A stretch of DNA of 64,000 nucleotides, taken from the NCBI GenBank assembly GCA_933207985.1, contig OW240915.1, forward strand, positions 124,274,793 through 124,338,792. The letters run 5' to 3'. A program made the position numbers and the translations under genes. Positions 21,858-32,932 of this stretch are shown here, piece by piece (position 1 is the stretch's first letter; each line of letters opens with the position of its first letter). The notes under the pieces are model-generated. The model searched no databases and was not told where the DNA came from. It saw nothing but the letters and a program-made list of their open reading frames with translations. The stretch is from Pelobates cultripes. Its lineage: Eukaryota; Chordata; Amphibia; Anura; Pelobatidae.

Positions 21858-23145
21858 TATGTCTGTTTGTGGATGTCTATTTGTGGATGTCTGTTTGTGG
21901 ATGTGTGGATGTCTGTTTGTGGATGTGTGGATGTGGATGTCTGTTTGTGGATGTGTGGATGTCTGTTTGTGGATGTGTGGATGTGGATGTCTGTTTGTGG
22001 ATATGTGGATGTCTGTTTGTGGATGTCTGTTTGTGGATGTCTGTTTGTGGATGTGTGGATGTGGATGTCTGTTTGTGGATATGTGGATGTCTGTTTGTGG
22101 ATGTGTGTTTGTGGATGTCAGTTTGTGGATGTCTGTTTGTGGATGTGTGGATGTCTGTTTGTGGATGTCTGTTAGTGGATGTCTGTTTGTGGATGTCTGT
22201 GGATGTCTGTTTGTGGATGTGTGGATGTCTGTTTGTGGATGTCTGTTTGTGGATGTGTGGATGTCTGTTTGTGGATGTCTGTTTGTGGCTGTGTGGATGT
22301 CTGTTTGTGGATGTCTGTTTGTGGATGTGTGGATGTCTGTTTGTGGATGTGTGGATGTCTGTTTGTGGATGTCTGTTTGTGGATGTCTGTTTGTGGATGT
22401 GTGAATGTCTGTGTGTGGATGTGTGGATGTCTGTGGATGTGTGGATGTCTGTGTGTGGATGTCTGTATGTCTGTGTGTGGATGTGTGGATGTCTGTGTGT
22501 GGATGTCTGTTTGTGGATGTCTGTTTGTGGATGTGTGGATGTCTGTTTGTGGATGTCTGTGTATGTGTGGATGTCTGTGTATGTGTGTTTGTCTGTGTAT
22601 GTGTGGATGTCTGTTTGTGGATGTGTGGATGTCTGTGTATGTGTGGATGTCTGTTTGTGGATGTGTGGATGTCTGTTTGTGGATGTGTGGATGTCTGTTT
22701 GTGGATGTCTATTTGTGGATGTCTGTGTATGTGTGGATGTCTGTGTATGTGTGGATGTCTGTGTATGTGTGGATGTGGATGTCTGTTTGTGGATGTGTGG
22801 ATGTGGATGTCTGTTTGTGGATGTGTGGATGTCTGTTTGTGGATGTCTGTTTGTGGATGTCTGTTTGTGGATGTCTGTTTGTGGATGTGTGGATGTCTGT
22901 TTGTGGATGTGTGGATGTCTGTGGATGTGTGTTTGTGGATGTCTGTGGATGTGTGTTTGTGGATGTGTGGATGTCTGTTTGTGGATGTGTGGATGTCTGT
23001 TTGTGGATGTGTGGATGTCTGTTTGTGGATGTGTGGACGTCTGTTTGTGGACGTCTGGATGTGTGGATGTCTGTCTGTGGATGTCTGTCTGTGGATGTCT
23101 GTCTGTGGATGTCTGTGGATGTCTGTCTGTGGATGTCTGTATGTC
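21858..23145 (+). repeat. GT-rich minisatellite of mixed 14-bp and 8-bp units
   Basis: The array is built from GTCTGTTTGTGGAT (14 bp) and GTGTGGAT (8 bp) in irregular order, about 1.3 kb in all, with GTCTGTGTAT variants near 22560-22770. It gives long open frames on both strands without any start context or conserved domain. Confidence 0.92.
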
Positions 23146-23463
23146 TCAGTGTGTGTAGGAGTGTATTTATGTCTGTTAGCGTTTGTACGTGTGTATGTGA
23201 GTGTATGTGCTTCTGTTAGTGTATGCATGTGTATGTTTGCAATTGCATGTATGTGCATACGTTATTGTAAGTTTCTGTCAAATAAGTGAGAGTCTGTCAT
23301 TTAGTGTGTGTGTGTGACTATTAGTGTGTGTCTCTCTGTCAATGAATGAGTGTGTGTCAGTGAATGTGTGTGTCAAATCAGTGAAGGCTGTGTGTTTGTC
23401 ATTGAATGTGTGTGTTACTGTCAGTGTGTATCTGCCAGTGTGGGTGTCTGTCAGAGAGTGTGC

Positions 23464-23833
23464 TTAAAGGGACACTATAGGCACCCAGACTACTTCAGCT
23501 CCTTGAAGTGGTCTGGGTGCAGTGTCCCAGTCCCCTTAAACCTTCTCAGAAACTGCAATAATTACCTGAGGGGTAACTCCAAGTCTAGTGGCTGTCTATC
23601 AGACAGCCACTAGAGTGACTTTCGGGTGGTTAGGTGACCAAAAGTCACCTAACTGATGCTGGACGTCCTCACCCTGTGCATGAGGACATCCAGCATCTGC
23701 TAAATACCCATAGGATTTTAACCCTTTCAGTGTCGAGTGGGGGAGGGGAGGACATGAGAGGAGGGGGGCACTATACGGAATTATAGTGCCAGGAAAACAA
23801 CTTTGTTTTCCTGGCACTATAGTATTTCTTTAA
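23464..23833 (+). mobile_element. T2/Kolobok-type MITE
   Basis: TTAAAGGGACACTATAGGCA at the left and GGCACTATAGTATTTCTTTAA at the right are inverted and share the TTAA target. The TTAAAGGRR start is the mark of the T2 group known from Xenopus. It contains an inner hairpin near 23590-23700. It is nested in the hAT-like element. Confidence 0.8.
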
Positions 23834-23983
23834 AAGGAGCAGGAAAAGGTGGAGTCTAAAGAGGAAGGGGTGGGTTCTTAATCAAGAAGCGGTGTGCCCT
23901 TGACATGAAGGAGTGGTAAATTTAGATTAGGGGGGTGCTCTATAGTCATGTCTAGGGCAGCATAAAATTAAAATACACCACTG

Positions 23984-24015
23984 TGTGAGTGTATGTGTGT
24001 ATGCGCGCGTGTGTA

Positions 24016-24087
<72 letters not shown>

Positions 24088-24091
24088 TACA

Positions 24092-24127
<36 letters not shown>

Positions 24128-24145
24128 CACATACATACAAGTGTT
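23984..24145. repeat. Compound microsatellite: GT, (TA)n, (CA)n, (CATA)n
   Basis: A GT/GC-rich start (23984-24018) is followed by TA repeats (24021-24050), CA repeats (24053-24082) and CATA repeats (24083-24140). It abuts the end of the hAT-like element. Confidence 0.95.
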
Positions 24146-24149
24146 TTGG

Positions 24150-25455
24150 TTTTTTTTTTGGGAGAGTTCCCACACTTTTTTCCCCAGGACTTGACCCCTG
24201 GAGAGGGTGATTGGTAGATCAGATATAGGTTGTAGAGTTCTGGAGTTCTGGAGAAGTAGCAATTAAAAGAAATATAATAGTAATGAGAGAGTAGAGAAAC
24301 CTATGGTGCAAATACTAATAATAACAATAATAATAACAAAAACAATAACAATAAGCGTCTAGCTTGTGAAATTGTTAACATAGCGACAGTAAAAAATACA
24401 CATGTTAAAAGTTATACAATACATACTTACTGAGCCAGTTGAACGGAGGGTATAAAAGAGAATTTATGACAGGAATGAGGTTTAGACCACTAGAATGAAA
24501 TAGTGCTGATTTAGTTTGAGGCTGTGATGGCCATACGCTAAACGTAGGAGGAGACAGAATTTACAAGACCTACATTTATAAAAAGTCTAGCTTGTGAAAT
24601 GGTGAACGTAATATTTTTATTTTATTTTTATTTTTTAATATATAATAAATACATTTATAAGGCATACTTGTGAAATGCTTAGGAGTATGATTAACACTTA
24701 TGCATACAAAATTGGTATGATACAATAGGGTTGAAAGCAACTGCAAATGCTAGTATAACGTAGAGTAACATGCATTAATGTGAGGCTATTGACGGTTGAA
24801 TCGAATGGCAGTACCATGTGTTAGCGACTTGCTAAGACACACTTGTAAATATAATCCCAATAAAAAAAATAAAAATAATAAATGCATGTTTTCTTTTGGG
24901 GTATATCTACTAAGCATTTATTTTTTATTTTTTGGGGGGGCAGGGGAGTGTCCCCAAGTGGCGGACCTGGTTCATGGCATGTCTTAATTGAAGTGCGACT
25001 ATAACATTTAGATGAGGGTCATGTATATGGCCGTATAAACATAGAACAGACATAATGATTTTAAGATAACGTACGGGGGCTTGACATGAAACACAAAAGG
25101 CACAGGGTCCAAAATGATGTTGAAAAACACCACATTGATGTCATGTGCCTCCAGGAGACACACTTCCCTAAATCACACAATCCCTAGTATAAAATACTTT
25201 CCCACCAATTCCACTCCGCTCATGTCCAAAAATCATGGGGGGTTTCCATATACATACACAAGTCAGTAGCCTTTGAATTGCTGCGTAAAATATCTGGTGC
25301 AAAGGGTAGATGCTGACATACTTGTTAAACAATGTTATGTATACAATAGCAAATGTGAATGCTCCGAATGCAAACCAACGCAACTTTATGCATAGTGTGT
25401 TAACTAGGGTAGTGGCTGTACAAAGGGGAACAGGGTATAACAGGGTTCTTTGTGG
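24150..25455 (+). mobile_element. L1-type LINE fragment, 5' part
   Basis: A long AT-rich leader (24150-25070, no coding sequence seen) is followed by an endonuclease-domain remnant. The 3' part is missing: the copy stops where the LTR at about 25456 begins. It is a different and more decayed lineage than the LINE at 6.5-11.1 kb. Confidence 0.55.
25075..25455 (+). pseudogene. L1-type endonuclease-domain remnant
   Basis: Read in pieces, the plus strand encodes HHIDVMCLQETHFP (with the QETHF motif of APE endonucleases), HSAHVQKSWGVSIYIHKSVA, and a NAPNANQRNF segment that corresponds to the NVYAPN motif. Frame changes lie near 25185 and 25310. No reverse transcriptase follows. Confidence 0.65.
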
Positions 25456-26121
25456 GGTTTCGTCGCCAGAGATCTTCTTTTTCCTCTAGTGTGAGTAATG
25501 CTATAGTAATCTCAAACACTGTTCCCAATAGCGATAATCCAAAAGCAGGCAATTATTCGAGACTAAATGCTGGTGGTGAACCTGTTTATTGGAAGCCACA
25601 CACAGCCTTTTCTGTAACTCCCCATGCAAGGGGTTTCCAAAGTGACATTACAGGTGAATCTCACAAAATACCAAATGAAAGTATTAGCCCTTTTGCTAGT
25701 TAGATGTCTCTTGTTCGGAAGTAAGCTCCCACCGAATGGTGTTCCTTCCAAACGAATGTAGATGAACATGAGCGAAGATGGGGCAGTTGAGTATCCGATT
25801 TTAGTTCCACGCACTCGACGACCAAACACCGCTGCCTGTATTTGCGGCTCAAGGTGGCCACCGCCACGTGTTAGTCCATACGAACGGCGACCACCCAGCC
25901 AACCGTTTAGAATGTTGCGGTTAAAAGTGTTAACGAGGGGCTGACAGGGGTGACGGAGGTTAATAAGCAGCACACTTCACATACGGGTGGTCTGGTCATT
26001 CATTGGTTTGTTAGGTATGCAAAAAGAATAATAATAAAATCGAAGGTGAATGCAATATACCGAACAAACAGAGGAAAGAAAAAGAGTTTTCATAAACCAG
26101 GGACAGGGTGGTCTGTCGCAA
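25456..26121 (-). mobile_element. LTR of the TGTGAC family (subtype B), minus strand
   Basis: On the minus strand it starts TGCGACAGACCACC at 26121, like TGTGACAGAACC of the solo LTR at 16957-18117. Both share 'agtgtgctgct..ttaacc' and CGTTCG-rich U3 sequence ('ccatacgaacgg'). The inner end toward 25456 is not sharply defined. Confidence 0.55.
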
Positions 26122-26779
26122 AGCTCCCTCCTTGTGGGACACTCCAGCAGACCAGGTTTGACCTTTTTCAGGTCGATTTGGGGATGTCCGGGTTTAGCGT
26201 AGTTGGTGAGCTCCTACCCTGGGACTATAGGCCCTGTGATAATCCATTTTCAAAACATGTTACGGCGGCCATCTTAAATTGTCCAGCAGTGTTTTGCCGT
26301 CAAGTGTATGGAACTGTTTTGGGCAGGGACGGATTAACATAGGGGCTGATGGAGCTGCAGCTCCAGGCCCAGGCCCAGGCCCATGTAATAGGCCCATTAA
26401 TTAAAAAAAAAAAGAATTTTTTTTTTTTTTACACACTACTCTTAGGGATTCCACCTGGCTTTTATTTTATTGGCACAGCCAGTATTTGAGGCTGCCTGGC
26501 TGGTGCCAATTGCAGTGATACTGGCAATATAAATGCTGGTATTTTTCTCAGTATAAACAAGAGATTACTATGCAATACCAGCACTGGCCAGTAGGGGTCG
26601 CTGTGTGTGGAGACAGGCAGGGATAGGAAGTTCCAGCATATCCCTCCCTGCCTATCTATACTCACTGATCTGTAGGGGAGCAGCTACAGAGAGTCTAGAC
26701 AGCAACTCCCACCCTGCAGAGACAGCCTACAGCTCAGGGAAGTGAGGGATGGGGGAAAGGCTGCAAGGAGACATACACT

Positions 26780-27690
26780 GGGACACTAAAGGACACTGGG
26801 AGACATTATGGCAGACACTGAGAGACTAAGGGACACTGGGAGACATTATGGCAGACACTGAGACACTAAGGGACATTGGGAGACATTATGGCAGACACTG
26901 AGACACTAAGGGACATTGGGAGACATTATGGCAGACACTGAGACACTAAGGGACATTGGGAGACATTATGGCAGACACTGAGACACTAAGGGACATTGGG
27001 AGATATTATGGCACACAATGAGACACTAAGGGACACTGGGAGACATGGCAGACACTGAGACACTAAGGGGCACTGGGAGACATTATGGCAGACACTGAGA
27101 CACTAAGGGGCATTGGGAGACATTATGGCAGACACTGAGACACTAAGGGACATTGGGAGACATTATGGCAGACACTTAGACACTAAGGGACACTGGGAGA
27201 CATTATGGCAGACACTGAGACACTAAGGGACATTGGGAGACATTATGGCAGACACTGAGACACTAAGGGAAATTGGGAGATATTATTGCACACAATAAGA
27301 CACTAAGGACACTGGGAGACATTATGGCAGACACTGAGACACTAAGGGGCACTGGGAGACATTATGACAGACACTGAGACACTAAGGGGCATTGGGAGAC
27401 ATTATGGCAGACACTGAGACACTAAGGGACATTGGGAGACATAATGACAGACACTGAGACACTAAGGGACACTGGGAGACATTATGGCAGACACTGAGAC
27501 ACTAAGGGGCACTGGGAGACATTATGGCAGACACTGAGACACTAAGGGACATTGGGAGACATTATGGCAGACACCGAGACACTAAGGGGCACTGGGAGAC
27601 ATTATGGCAGACACTGAGACACTAAGGGACACTGGGAGATATTATGGCAGACACTGAGACACTAAGGGGCATTGGGAGATATTATGACAC
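26780..27690 (+). repeat. 40-bp minisatellite, about 22 copies
   Basis: The unit contains 'gacactgagacactaaggg' then 'acattgggagacattatggca'. Copies differ by single bases and a few have short deletions (near 27045 and 27300). The sister hAT copy keeps only about one unit (52665-52710), so the array expanded in this copy. Confidence 0.93.
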
Positions 27691-28466
27691 AGACACATGG
27701 GGACCCTTGTCTCCCAGTGACCCCTAGTCTCCCAGTCTGCCAGTGTCTCACTGCCCCCATGTCTCCTAGTGCCTCCATGTCTCTCATTGCCTAAAGTGTC
27801 ACAATGTCCCCATGTCTCCAAGCTAGTGTCCCTAGTGTCTATGGCCCTGGTGTCTCAGTGTCCCCATGTCTCAATGTCCCCCAGCCAGTGTGTCCCTGGT
27901 GTCTGTGTCCCCATGTCTTCAAGTGTCCCCTATTTTCCCATTGTCCCCATGTGTCCCAGCCAGAGTCCCCTAGTCTCCCAGTGTCACTTGTGTCTCCGTG
28001 TCCCTAGGTCTCCCCATTTCCCCAGGTCTCCCCATCTTCCTAGTGTCCTAGTGACATGGGGACCCTGGGATACATGGGGACACAGGGAGACATGGGGCAT
28101 TGAGACACTGTGATACATAGGATCACTGGGAGACCTGGGGACACGACACTAGTGGACATTGGGAGGCATGGGGCACTGAGACACTGATACATAGGAACAC
28201 TGAGACCTGGAGTAATCGACACATGGGGGCACTGAGTCATGGGGGCACTGGGAGACATGGGGGCACTGGGAGGAATCCATCTATACAGCAGAATCAAACT
28301 CATAGTTTTTTTTTGTGATTTTACAGCATTTTCTTTTATGTCACTCCTTTTTTTCCAAGAAAGGTGGCAACCCTAACTACTTTTCACATACTCTTACTTA
28401 AGTATGGAAACTTAAGTGGGATGTATGGGAACAAAACTTGTGTGGACTGGCAGACAATGAATATAG

Positions 28467-29049
28467 TTAAAGGGACACTATAGTCACCAGAACAACTACA
28501 GCTTATTGAATTTGTTCTGGTGAGTAGAATCATTACCGTCAGGCTTTTTGCTGTAAACACTGTCTTTTCAGAGAAAATGCAGTCTTTACATTACATCCTA
28601 GTGATAACTTCACTGGCCACTCCTTAGATGACTGTTAGAGATCCTTCCTGGGTCATGGCTGCCTAAAATGCATCCAAACATTCAGTGTCTCCTCCCTCTG
28701 CATGCAGACACTGAACTTTCCTCATAGAGATTCATTAATTAAATTCATCTATATAAGGAGATGCTGATTGGCCAGGGCTGTGTTTGAATCATGCTGGCTC
28801 TGACCCTGATCTGCCTCTTTGTCAGTCTCAGCCAATCCTATGGGGAAGCACTATGATTGGATCAGGCCACCACTTCTAATGATGTCAGCAGAATGCTTGT
28901 TTTTATGAGTCTAACAGCATGCAGAGTTACAGCTTCGGGCTTGAATATAGTAAGATTTTGCTATAGGACCAGGGGGGCTAGATGGTGGTGTTAACACTAT
29001 AGGGTCATGAATTCATGTTTGTGTTCCTGACCCTATAGTGATCCTTTAA
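28467..29049 (+). mobile_element. T2/Kolobok-type MITE inside hAT copy 1
   Basis: TTAAAGGGACACTATAGTCA at the left and CCCTATAGTGATCCTTTAA at the right, with TTAA at both ends (583 bp). The same MITE occupies the same place in the sister hAT copy, so it was present before the hAT family spread. Confidence 0.85.
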
Positions 29050-29920
29050 GGTAATGCTGGCTTTGGTCTCTCTAACACTGTGGCTTGTTCCCTTTTTTCT
29101 ACACTCACTACATACAGCTTTTCTCTGTCCCAGACCATATACCAGGAGTTTCTGCCTGCTAGTAAGAAGGTAAGGAGACAAATGGACCAGCGAGTGCTAG
29201 GGGACAGTCCTTAGAAAGCATTGAGTGAGCGCATCATTAGATGCATTTATGCCAAGCTCAGGATGCTGTCTGCATAGTATGCCCTTAGTTGGCCAGCTGC
29301 ATGATTGGCAGGCAGCCTGACATGCATTCATGCCAGGCGGGCCTTCTAATTCTTTGAGCAGACATGTCCTCTTTTTGGGCATGTTCGCCCCTTTTGGCAG
29401 GTTACATGATTTGTGTCAGTGGCACACCCTTTTACCATGCCCATTGACTTCCTGCTTGACTGGACACTGCTGTTAGGGGTTATGGATTTACTTGAAAGAT
29501 GAAAACATAAATTAGAGATTAGCCTTTTCTTATAGCTGCTGTTTTCTTTCTCTCCAGCAACATCTCCATCAGATACATGATGCTTGGGAGTGTTTTACTG
29601 TTTTTGGTCGATATGATTCTGCAATTAGGCCTGTCATAATTGTCAGCACCAGGCCCACTGGGCTCTTAATCTGGCCCTGGTTTTGGGCATGGGACCATGT
29701 GCACGATGGGGCAAAAATAAGACTTCCAGGAAATTCCTGAACCCCTGAATCGATCTAGGTGATTTTTGGATATGTTGTTCACCCAGATCGGGGTAATCAG
29801 GGGATATGTTGTATTTTGGGGCACTTTTTGGGGTTTGTAAAAATGTATGTTTTTTTTCTGCTAATTAGTTAATTGAGTTAGTCCATTGTCTTTGTTAATT
29901 GTATCACAGGCAGAGGGGAG

Positions 29921-30409
29921 TGAAAGGGTTAATGCTGTTCTGGACTCAACTCCCTTCGATTCTCAATTCTCTGGTCACCATAATCAATATTGATGGAGAA
30001 TCATTGTTAGCAATAAAGACACGGACACCACAAATGTGCTTTAACAAGATTCTCAGTGAGTATATTTTCAGGGCTAGCATTTATACACAGTTTGTCACGC
30101 AAGCAGCAAGATTTATCACTTCCTTATAGTTAATAGTACATTCTTGTCTGACATTAAAAGATAAGCATTTGAATAAAGATGGGACAGGAACATCCTGAGG
30201 TCGAGCAAGGTCGCACATCCTCTAGAAGGAAGACCTACAAAATACATCTGCCAAAGTCAGCATAACTATTTCAAACATTATTTTAAAGCATATAAAGCAA
30301 AAAGAGTTTAACTATTTCATATCCTTACAGTCAGCACTAATGATTATAAACCTTATCTAAGCATAAAATACATATGAACAAGAAAAGTTAACTACTTCAT
30401 ATGCTTACA
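29921..30409 (+). mobile_element. Solo LTR with 5-bp target duplication GGGAG
   Basis: A 489-bp block TGAAAGGGTTAATGC...ATATGCTTACA is flanked by GGGAG at 29916-29920 and 30410-30414. It interrupts LTR-A exactly where uninterrupted copies read 'cagaggggagggtttgg'. An AATAAAG lies near 30012. It is not related by eye to LTR-A. Confidence 0.82.
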
Positions 30410-30854
30410 GGGAGGGTTTGTGTACAGTAATTGGGAGTGTTCAAATGTAAAACTCTGTTTTTATTGGATTGTGCATTTCATGTCCTGTGCCCCACAAGGT
30501 CCACGTGGGCGGTAACCTTGTGGGGAAATACTGTATAAAAGAAGCAGCTGTCCCATTAAACCTTCAGTTCTACTTGACCCTCAACTTGCAGCCTCGTCAC
30601 GTGTTTGGGGGGGACAGCTATAATCACTACAGGGATTGCTATGCTCTTCATACTCCCTTGAATAACACTAATCTCTTGTAAGAGCTTGTTCCTGCTTCAC
30701 TCTCTGGGGAAAGAGAGGTTCACCCACTGGAACCTGGAGCCTTGTTGTGACGGCGGTTTGTGGGGTCTGCGGTGCTTATGGTGTCTGGTGCAGTGCTGAT
30801 GACCCTTGGTAAGCACTAGGAGTATCAATTGACGGAGGGTCCTTTACACATGGG

Positions 30855-32397
30855 CGTGTCATAGACTGTATGTTTGTTTTTATTGGTTTGTGTCCTTTGT
30901 GTTCCTATGCCCCATCAGGTCCAGGGCGTGTTCCTCTGGCCTGAAGAATTGTATAGAAGCCAACCTGAACCATTAAAGCTGAGATCATCTTGCACCTTCA
31001 TGAAGTTTCGGCTCATGTTTGGGGGATTGGAAAACTACACTCTGGAGGATTGCTATAATCACTATACTCCCCTGAGTATAATCACTAAGTTCTTGTAAGA
31101 GCTTGTTCCAGCTACGCTCTCTTGACTAAGAGAGGTCTACTCCCTGGAAACTGAATCCTGTTCATAGGTCGTAGGTGGGTAGGAAACAGCGAGACCCCAA
31201 CCAAGCTGCGGTGGTTCTTGGGGTTAGCAGTAGTTATGGTGTTCCAGCGCAGTGCTTATGGTACTTGTCAGTACTAGGAAGCAGCGATTGATGGAGGTAC
31301 CCGGTCGGGGTGCATTTGGTCCGTCACAGAGTGGAGACAATCGGTCTCACTCCTCAGCAGCAGTGTCCAGTACAAGGAGCAGAAAATGTAGTCCTTCCTC
31401 CCCAGCACTAGGCAAAGGAGACAACTGGTTTCTCTCCCCAGCAGCAGTCAGATATGCCAGAAGGGGAGACAGCTGGTCCCTCGTCCCCATTACAGGGGGA
31501 AAGCAACCCTGACTACAATGGTGCAGATGGGACCATAGTCTCTGTCCCAGATATACAGGGATGTTGGGCAGCTGGCCCAGATCCCCAACCACAGCCAGAG
31601 GTACCAGGAGTAGGGACAGTCGGTCCTACTCCCCAGCGGCAGCTTACCTTACCGGGAGAGGAGACAACCAATCTCCCTCCCCAGCAGCAGCCGTATATAC
31701 CGGAAGAGGAGACAACTGATCCTTCTCCCCAACCTTCTCCTGATCCCAATGGTGCAGATGGGACAGCGGTCTCTGCACCAGACCTACAGGGATGCTGGAC
31801 GGCTGGTCCAGATCCCCAACCAACCCCGCAGGAATGCCAGGAGGATGAGGTAGGCGATCCCTCCTCTCCACAGCAGATCCTCAACCAGGTCCTGGGGGTA
31901 GTATTTGCTGACCCCATCCCAGCAGTTACAGGGCAGTACTATGTGCAAGTCCCCCAAGCAGAAGCGCTGGTACCAGGGCAGAGTGCAGTTGGTTTTTGTC
32001 CTCCCATTTCCTGTTGTCCAAGGCCTGAATATCCACAGGACACCCCAGCAGAAGCACTGGCAACAGGGCAGAGCGCAGTTGGCTTCTGCCCTCCCTTTTA
32101 CTTAATCCTGGAACTGGCATCCCTCTCTATTACCCAGCTGTAATGCAGGCTGCGAGGCAGAGCATCGCTGGTCTCTGCCCACCAAGTAACACCAACTACC
32201 AGCTGGAGAGCAAACGAGAATCCAGGAGCACCAGTATTTACGTATGGGTGGGCTACTCAAATAACTCAGGCACCGACTGGCAGGAGGTCAGTTACCTGGT
32301 TAATCTCCCCTTAGGGAGCGAGATATGTGGCAAAAGTGACATCACCACTGGTTTTTGGAGGGACCTTTTTGCCAGCTTCCTACCCTGTGCCTTTAGG
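30855..32397 (+). mobile_element. LTR retroelement reduced to LTR, short internal region and LTR start
   Basis: The 5' LTR piece (30855-31328) ends GGTCCGTCACA. An internal region (31329-32325) follows, then a new LTR start TGTGGCAAAAGTGACATCAC at 32326, which is cut at 32397 by a LINE. A weak purine run precedes the second LTR. No protease, reverse transcriptase or integrase is present, so it is an internally deleted or non-autonomous element. Confidence 0.6.
31454..32143 (+). CDS. Pro/Gln-rich reading frame in the LTR internal region, function unknown
   Basis: A 229-codon frame is rich in Pro, Gln, Glu and Thr. It has loose repeats of the type 'PQPQPE', 'PGEETTNLPPQQQ' and 'GADGT.VS.PD.QGCW.AGPDPQP' (two copies, about residues 20-50 and 97-120). 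No membrane segment, cysteine motif or enzyme motif is visible. Degenerate repeat DNA of this kind could stay open by chance, so coding is uncertain. It lies between two LTR pieces and most likely derives from the spacer of a gypsy-like element. Confidence 0.35.
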   Translation: MPEGETAGPSSPLQGESNPDYNGADGTIVSVPDIQGCWAAGPDPQPQPEVPGVGTVGPTPQRQLTLPGEETTNLPPQQQPYIPEEETTDPSPQPSPDPNGADGTAVSAPDLQGCWTAGPDPQPTPQECQEDEVGDPSSPQQILNQVLGVVFADPIPAVTGQYYVQVPQAEALVPGQSAVGFCPPISCCPRPEYPQDTPAEALATGQSAVGFCPPFYLILELASLSITQL

Positions 32398-32860
32398 TTT
32401 GTATCTAAGGGTTGCAGATATTAACTTGGCTAATAGAGCTTGGCAGCTGCTTCTAAGTGCTGATACATACAAAGTGTGTGATTGGAGATATTCTGGAGAG
32501 GTTTACAGAATCTTCAATTGTCTAAGGTTTTGCTAAGAGTTTTCTTTTTTACTGTTACAAGTATGATTCATCTGTAGGTTACTGATTGCACACGGTTTGA
32601 TTTCCTGTTGGTAATTGGTAAGACATTTCATGTGATTAGCAATTAATTGTTGGTTAATTAGATATTGGTTGCAATTAAGCATAGGCCTACCCAGATGTTA
32701 AACATTCCTAGTGGGTGGTGCCTTTAGGAGTGTATATAAATGTTGTAGATATTAGCTTGGCAGCTGCTTCTAAGTGCTGCTACAAAGTGTGTGATTGGAG
32801 ATATTCTGGAGAGTGCTGCTTATAAGTGTGTGATTGGAGATATTCTGGAGATAAACTGGA
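32398..32860 (+). promoter_or_regulatory. 5' UTR of the LINE with repeated monomers
   Basis: The block TGCCTTTAGG...TTGCAGATATTA...TTGGCAGCTGCTTCTAAG, then GTGTGTGATTGGAGATATTC, occurs at 32398-32505 and again at 32719-32815. A short third copy of its last part is at 32816-32850. Repeated 5' monomers often act as the internal promoter of LINEs; that role here is an inference. Confidence 0.5.
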
Positions 32861-32932
32861 AGTAATCTGAGATATTAAGGTCGATAAAAAAAAATTAAGA
32901 TTTGTTTGCTTAAAATTATTCACCTCATTAAA

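Larger units (their letters stand above)
21395..23983 (-). mobile_element. hAT-like element with hairpin and minisatellite
   Basis: The right end AAAATACACCACTG (23970-23983) is the complement of the CAGTGGTGTATTT start at 47205. Both elements carry a GTCATATTCYGGCTCCC segment, a GGCGGC block and CA/GT-rich arrays in mirrored order. This copy is therefore a longer relative in reverse orientation. The left end near 21395 is uncertain and no 8-bp duplication could be fixed. Confidence 0.5.
26324..29679 (+). mobile_element. Non-autonomous hAT element, copy 1 (3356 bp)
   Basis: It begins CAGGGACGGATTAACATAGG and ends CTTAATCTGGCCCTG, inverted ends of about 14 bp. The 8-bp duplication GTTTTGGG flanks it (26316-26323 and 29680-29687); eight bases and CAGGG ends mark the hAT superfamily. 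It has no transposase frame. Inside are a 40-bp minisatellite, a C/T-rich and G/A-rich region that form a loose inverted pair, and a T2 MITE. A sister copy lies at 52186-55082. Confidence 0.9.
26117..30845 (+). mobile_element. LTR-A copy split by a hAT element and a solo LTR
   Basis: The LTR pieces are 26117-26323, 29688-29920 and 30415-30845. Joined, they follow the LTR-A order: start, 'cctgggactataggccc', 'aactgttttgggcatgggacc', 'gatatgttgttcacccagatc', 'cagaggggagggtttg', TATA-like CTGTATAAAAG at 30531-30541, and 'gagaggttcacccactggaa'. The 3' end is cut before the usual GTCACA. It lies head to head with the minus-strand LTR at 25456-26121. Confidence 0.7.

Noticed and set aside
21509..23258. 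Open frames of 549 codons (plus) and 475 codons (minus) rich in Cys/Val/Asp or His/Thr/Gln
   Set aside because: They follow the 14- and 8-bp minisatellite units in several frames on both strands. No domain, start context or codon signal supports a protein.
26780..27690. Regular 40-bp repeats as a CRISPR array
   Set aside because: There are no unique spacers; the units are contiguous tandem copies inside a vertebrate hAT element.
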